Assembly: GCA_963840565.1 (NCBI GenBank)
Contig: CAWIZH010000006.1
Span: 1 to 64,000 of the forward strand
Direction of reading: 5' to 3'
Origin: VRUE01 sp963840565
GTDB taxonomy: Bacteria > Actinomycetota > Thermoleophilia > Solirubrobacterales > 70-9
Length of the DNA: 64,000 nt
A program made the translations under genes and the position numbers. Shown here piece after piece: positions 62,242 through 64,000 of this stretch (the stretch's first letter is position 1; every line of letters starts with the position of its first letter). Under the pieces are notes generated by a model that searched no databases, was not told the DNA's origin, and saw only the letters and a program-made list of their open reading frames with translations.

Positions 62242-64000
62242 ATGACGAACCAAACCCGAAACGGCAGGCGCTCGATGATTCGCTCCCCACTCAAGGCAAT
62301 GTTTCGACTCGCGGTCCTGGCGGTAGCGATCTGCGGAATCGTCGCCGGTCCTGCGGCGGCCGCTCGGCCGCAGTTGCTCTGGCAGGTTCCCCCGAGCGGG
62401 GAACCGGGCTCGGGTGGCGGGCAGCTCCATGGCCCGCGTGGCATCGCCACCGACCCCAGCACGGGCCACGTCTTCGTCGCCGACTCCGAAAACAGCCGGA
62501 TCGACGAGTTCACCGCTTGGGGGGAATTCGTCAAGACCTGGGGCTGGGGCGTGGTCGCCTCGGGGCCAGACGACAAGCCGGGACCCAACGAGCGCCAGAA
62601 AATCGCGATCGGCGCCGCGTCGGGGCACTTCTCGCTTGCCTATCTCAATACGAGTGGTGTCGGCGCTCATACACAGACCACCAGCGCAATCGCCTTCAAC
62701 GCCTCCGCGGCAACGGTCCAGGCCGCCCTGGAGGCGCTCGAAAGCATCGGCCCTGGAGATGTCGCTGTCAGCGGTCCCGGCGGCGGCCCCTGGAACATCG
62801 AATTCACCGGCGCATACAAAGACGCCGATGTCCTGCCGCTTGAGATCGTCGAATCCACGCTCAGCGGCGGGGCCGAAACGACGACCGTCGAAACGATTCA
62901 GGACGGCGGCAGCTTCGAGGCCTGCATCGCGGCAAACGGGGATGTCTGCCAGGCCGGGCAGGCGGGCTACCTGGCGGGCGAGATGTTCAATCCGCTCGGC
63001 GTAGCCGTCGACGGCGAAGGTAACGTCTACGTTGACGAACTAGTTAGTGAAGGCTCCGAGCCCAGCTTCCGCGTGCAGAAGTTCGACTCCGAAGGCAACT
63101 TCGAGCTGATGATCGGCGGTGAAGTCAACAAGACGAGCAAAGAAAACGTCTGCACCAAGGCTCAGCTCGAAGGCGGTGACGTATGCGGTTCGGGGGTGCC
63201 GGGCGTAGCCGACGGCCAGTTCGCCGCGACCAACCAGTTTCTCTCGCATGCGATCTCGATCGGCCCGAGCGGCGATCTCTTCGTCGGCGACCTCGAACGG
63301 ATTCAGGAGTTCGAACCCGACGGGCACTTCAAAGCGGAAGTAAAAGTCCCCGGGGAGAGGATCCGCTCGCTGGAAGTAGACGGAACGGGCAACTTCTTCG
63401 TCACCTTCGGCGTCGGCGACACTTTCATTTTCAAGAACAACGTCCGCAAGCTGAACGCGGTCGGGGCCACCGTGTCCGAATTCCCGGTGGAAAACCCCCG
63501 CGATCTAGCGCTCGACAGCGATGGCCGGCTCTACGTCAGCGAAGGTCATTTTGGAGTATTGGTAGGAGAACGCCCGCGTGTGGACATCTTCGATGTCAAC
63601 GGCACCAAGCTGCTGCCGACAAAAGAAGAAGAAGAAGAGGCGAAAGAACTAAGCGAAAAAGGAGAAGCAGTCGAATTCTTTGCTGAAGCAACGAAAGGTG
63701 GAGAATTGCCGGGCCTTGCGGCCAGCAGCGCCTGCGGCATCGCTGGGTCCGACCTTTACGTCTCCAAATTCAACAACGGTGCTTCATCTCCGCGCGAAAG
63801 CGCCGTTCGGGCCTACGGCCCATCCCCCGACCCCTCGATCTGCCCGCCGCCCAAAGCCGCGCCGACGATCGCGGCGCAGTACGCAACCTCGGTAGATCCC
63901 GACGGGGCGACCGTGAAGGCGAACATCAACCCGCACTTCTGGGTCGACACCGCCTACTACGTCGAATACGGGACCGGGAAGTGCTCCGAAGGGGGCTGCA
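62242..64000 (+). CDS. Large secreted protein with NHL-type repeats, incomplete at the window end
   Basis: The frame is open from the ATG at 62242 (an in-frame ATG at 62275 is also possible) to the last base, over 580 residues so far. A signal peptide (MFRLAVLAVAICGIVAGPAA) is followed by NHL/beta-propeller-like repeats: HGPRGIATDPSTGHVFVADS, FNPLGVAVDGEGNVYVDELV, AISIGPSGDLFVGDLER and NPRDLALDSDGRLYVSEGHF. A C-terminal Ig/fibronectin-like region begins near 63850 (TSVDPDGATVKANINPHFWV). Thermoleophilia encode many very large secreted proteins of this kind; ligand and role unknown. Confidence 0.8.
   Translation, partial: MTNQTRNGRRSMIRSPLKAMFRLAVLAVAICGIVAGPAAAARPQLLWQVPPSGEPGSGGGQLHGPRGIATDPSTGHVFVADSENSRIDEFTAWGEFVKTWGWGVVASGPDDKPGPNERQKIAIGAASGHFSLAYLNTSGVGAHTQTTSAIAFNASAATVQAALEALESIGPGDVAVSGPGGGPWNIEFTGAYKDADVLPLEIVESTLSGGAETTTVETIQDGGSFEACIAANGDVCQAGQAGYLAGEMFNPLGVAVDGEGNVYVDELVSEGSEPSFRVQKFDSEGNFELMIGGEVNKTSKENVCTKAQLEGGDVCGSGVPGVADGQFAATNQFLSHAISIGPSGDLFVGDLERIQEFEPDGHFKAEVKVPGERIRSLEVDGTGNFFVTFGVGDTFIFKNNVRKLNAVGATVSEFPVENPRDLALDSDGRLYVSEGHFGVLVGERPRVDIFDVNGTKLLPTKEEEEEAKELSEKGEAVEFFAEATKGGELPGLAASSACGIAGSDLYVSKFNNGASSPRESAVRAYGPSPDPSICPPPKAAPTIAAQYATSVDPDGATVKANINPHFWVDTAYYVEYGTGKCSEGGC

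Overview
The window is chromosomal DNA from a high-GC actinobacterium, most likely of class Thermoleophilia (Solirubrobacterales-like). This rests on strong G/C-ending codon use, many GTG starts, an actinobacterial-type cobalamin riboswitch, a TIGR03767-type secreted metallophosphoesterase, collagen-like surface proteins, large secreted Ig/NHL proteins and an expansion of TetR regulators. It is an inference from gene content. No rRNA, confident tRNA, CRISPR array, transposase or prophage was seen. No gene-free stretch exceeds 300 bases.

Layout. 1-8.3 kb: rarA, a DUF1385 protein, methylmalonyl-CoA epimerase with a small protein and a methyltransferase, a HARE-HTH operon with a 50-residue membrane miniprotein, a Nei-type glycosylase, a BtrH-like protein, a PAP2 phosphatase and ychF. 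8.3-16.3 kb: a lipocalin-like protein, an EEP hydrolase, SpoIID/LytB, aldehyde dehydrogenase, metallophosphoesterase and fumarase. 16.3-19.6 kb: a cobalamin riboswitch followed by two overlapping genes for secreted transcobalamin-like proteins. 19.6-33.9 kb: a lipoprotein, an M15-like protein, a benzoylformate-decarboxylase/FAD-FeS oxidoreductase pair, an SDR, ileS, a collagen-like protein, tautomerase, thioredoxin, a mannosyltransferase and PolX. 34-42 kb: SIMPL protein, trehalose-phosphatase, a split TSUP transporter, PAC2, a helicase-nuclease, an IMPase and a basic coiled-coil gene behind two LexA-type boxes. 42-54 kb: a sigma/anti-sigma fusion with a secreted Ig-like partner, UDP-glucuronate decarboxylase, a possible metalloprotein, a secreted repeat protein, the methylmalonyl-CoA mutase catalytic subunit, an AbiEi/DUF559 protein and an acyl-CoA carboxylase beta subunit. 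54.3-61.1 kb: eight TetR genes in under 7 kb, interrupted by a nucleotidyltransferase pair. 61.1-64 kb: a collagen-like gene with a structured leader, then a large secreted protein that runs off the end.

Two themes cross the window. The first is cobalamin and propionate: the riboswitch-controlled transcobalamin-like pair would supply B12, and methylmalonyl-CoA epimerase, mutase and a propionyl-CoA-carboxylase-type subunit are scattered nearby. The second is long, often perfect inverted repeats, both between genes and inside reading frames of core genes (rarA, ileS, the FAD/FeS oxidoreductase, the helicase). Three intergenic copies have conserved loops but locus-specific arms. These repeats are not explained by ordinary terminators and are, with the transcobalamin-like operon and the TetR array, the most interesting features.
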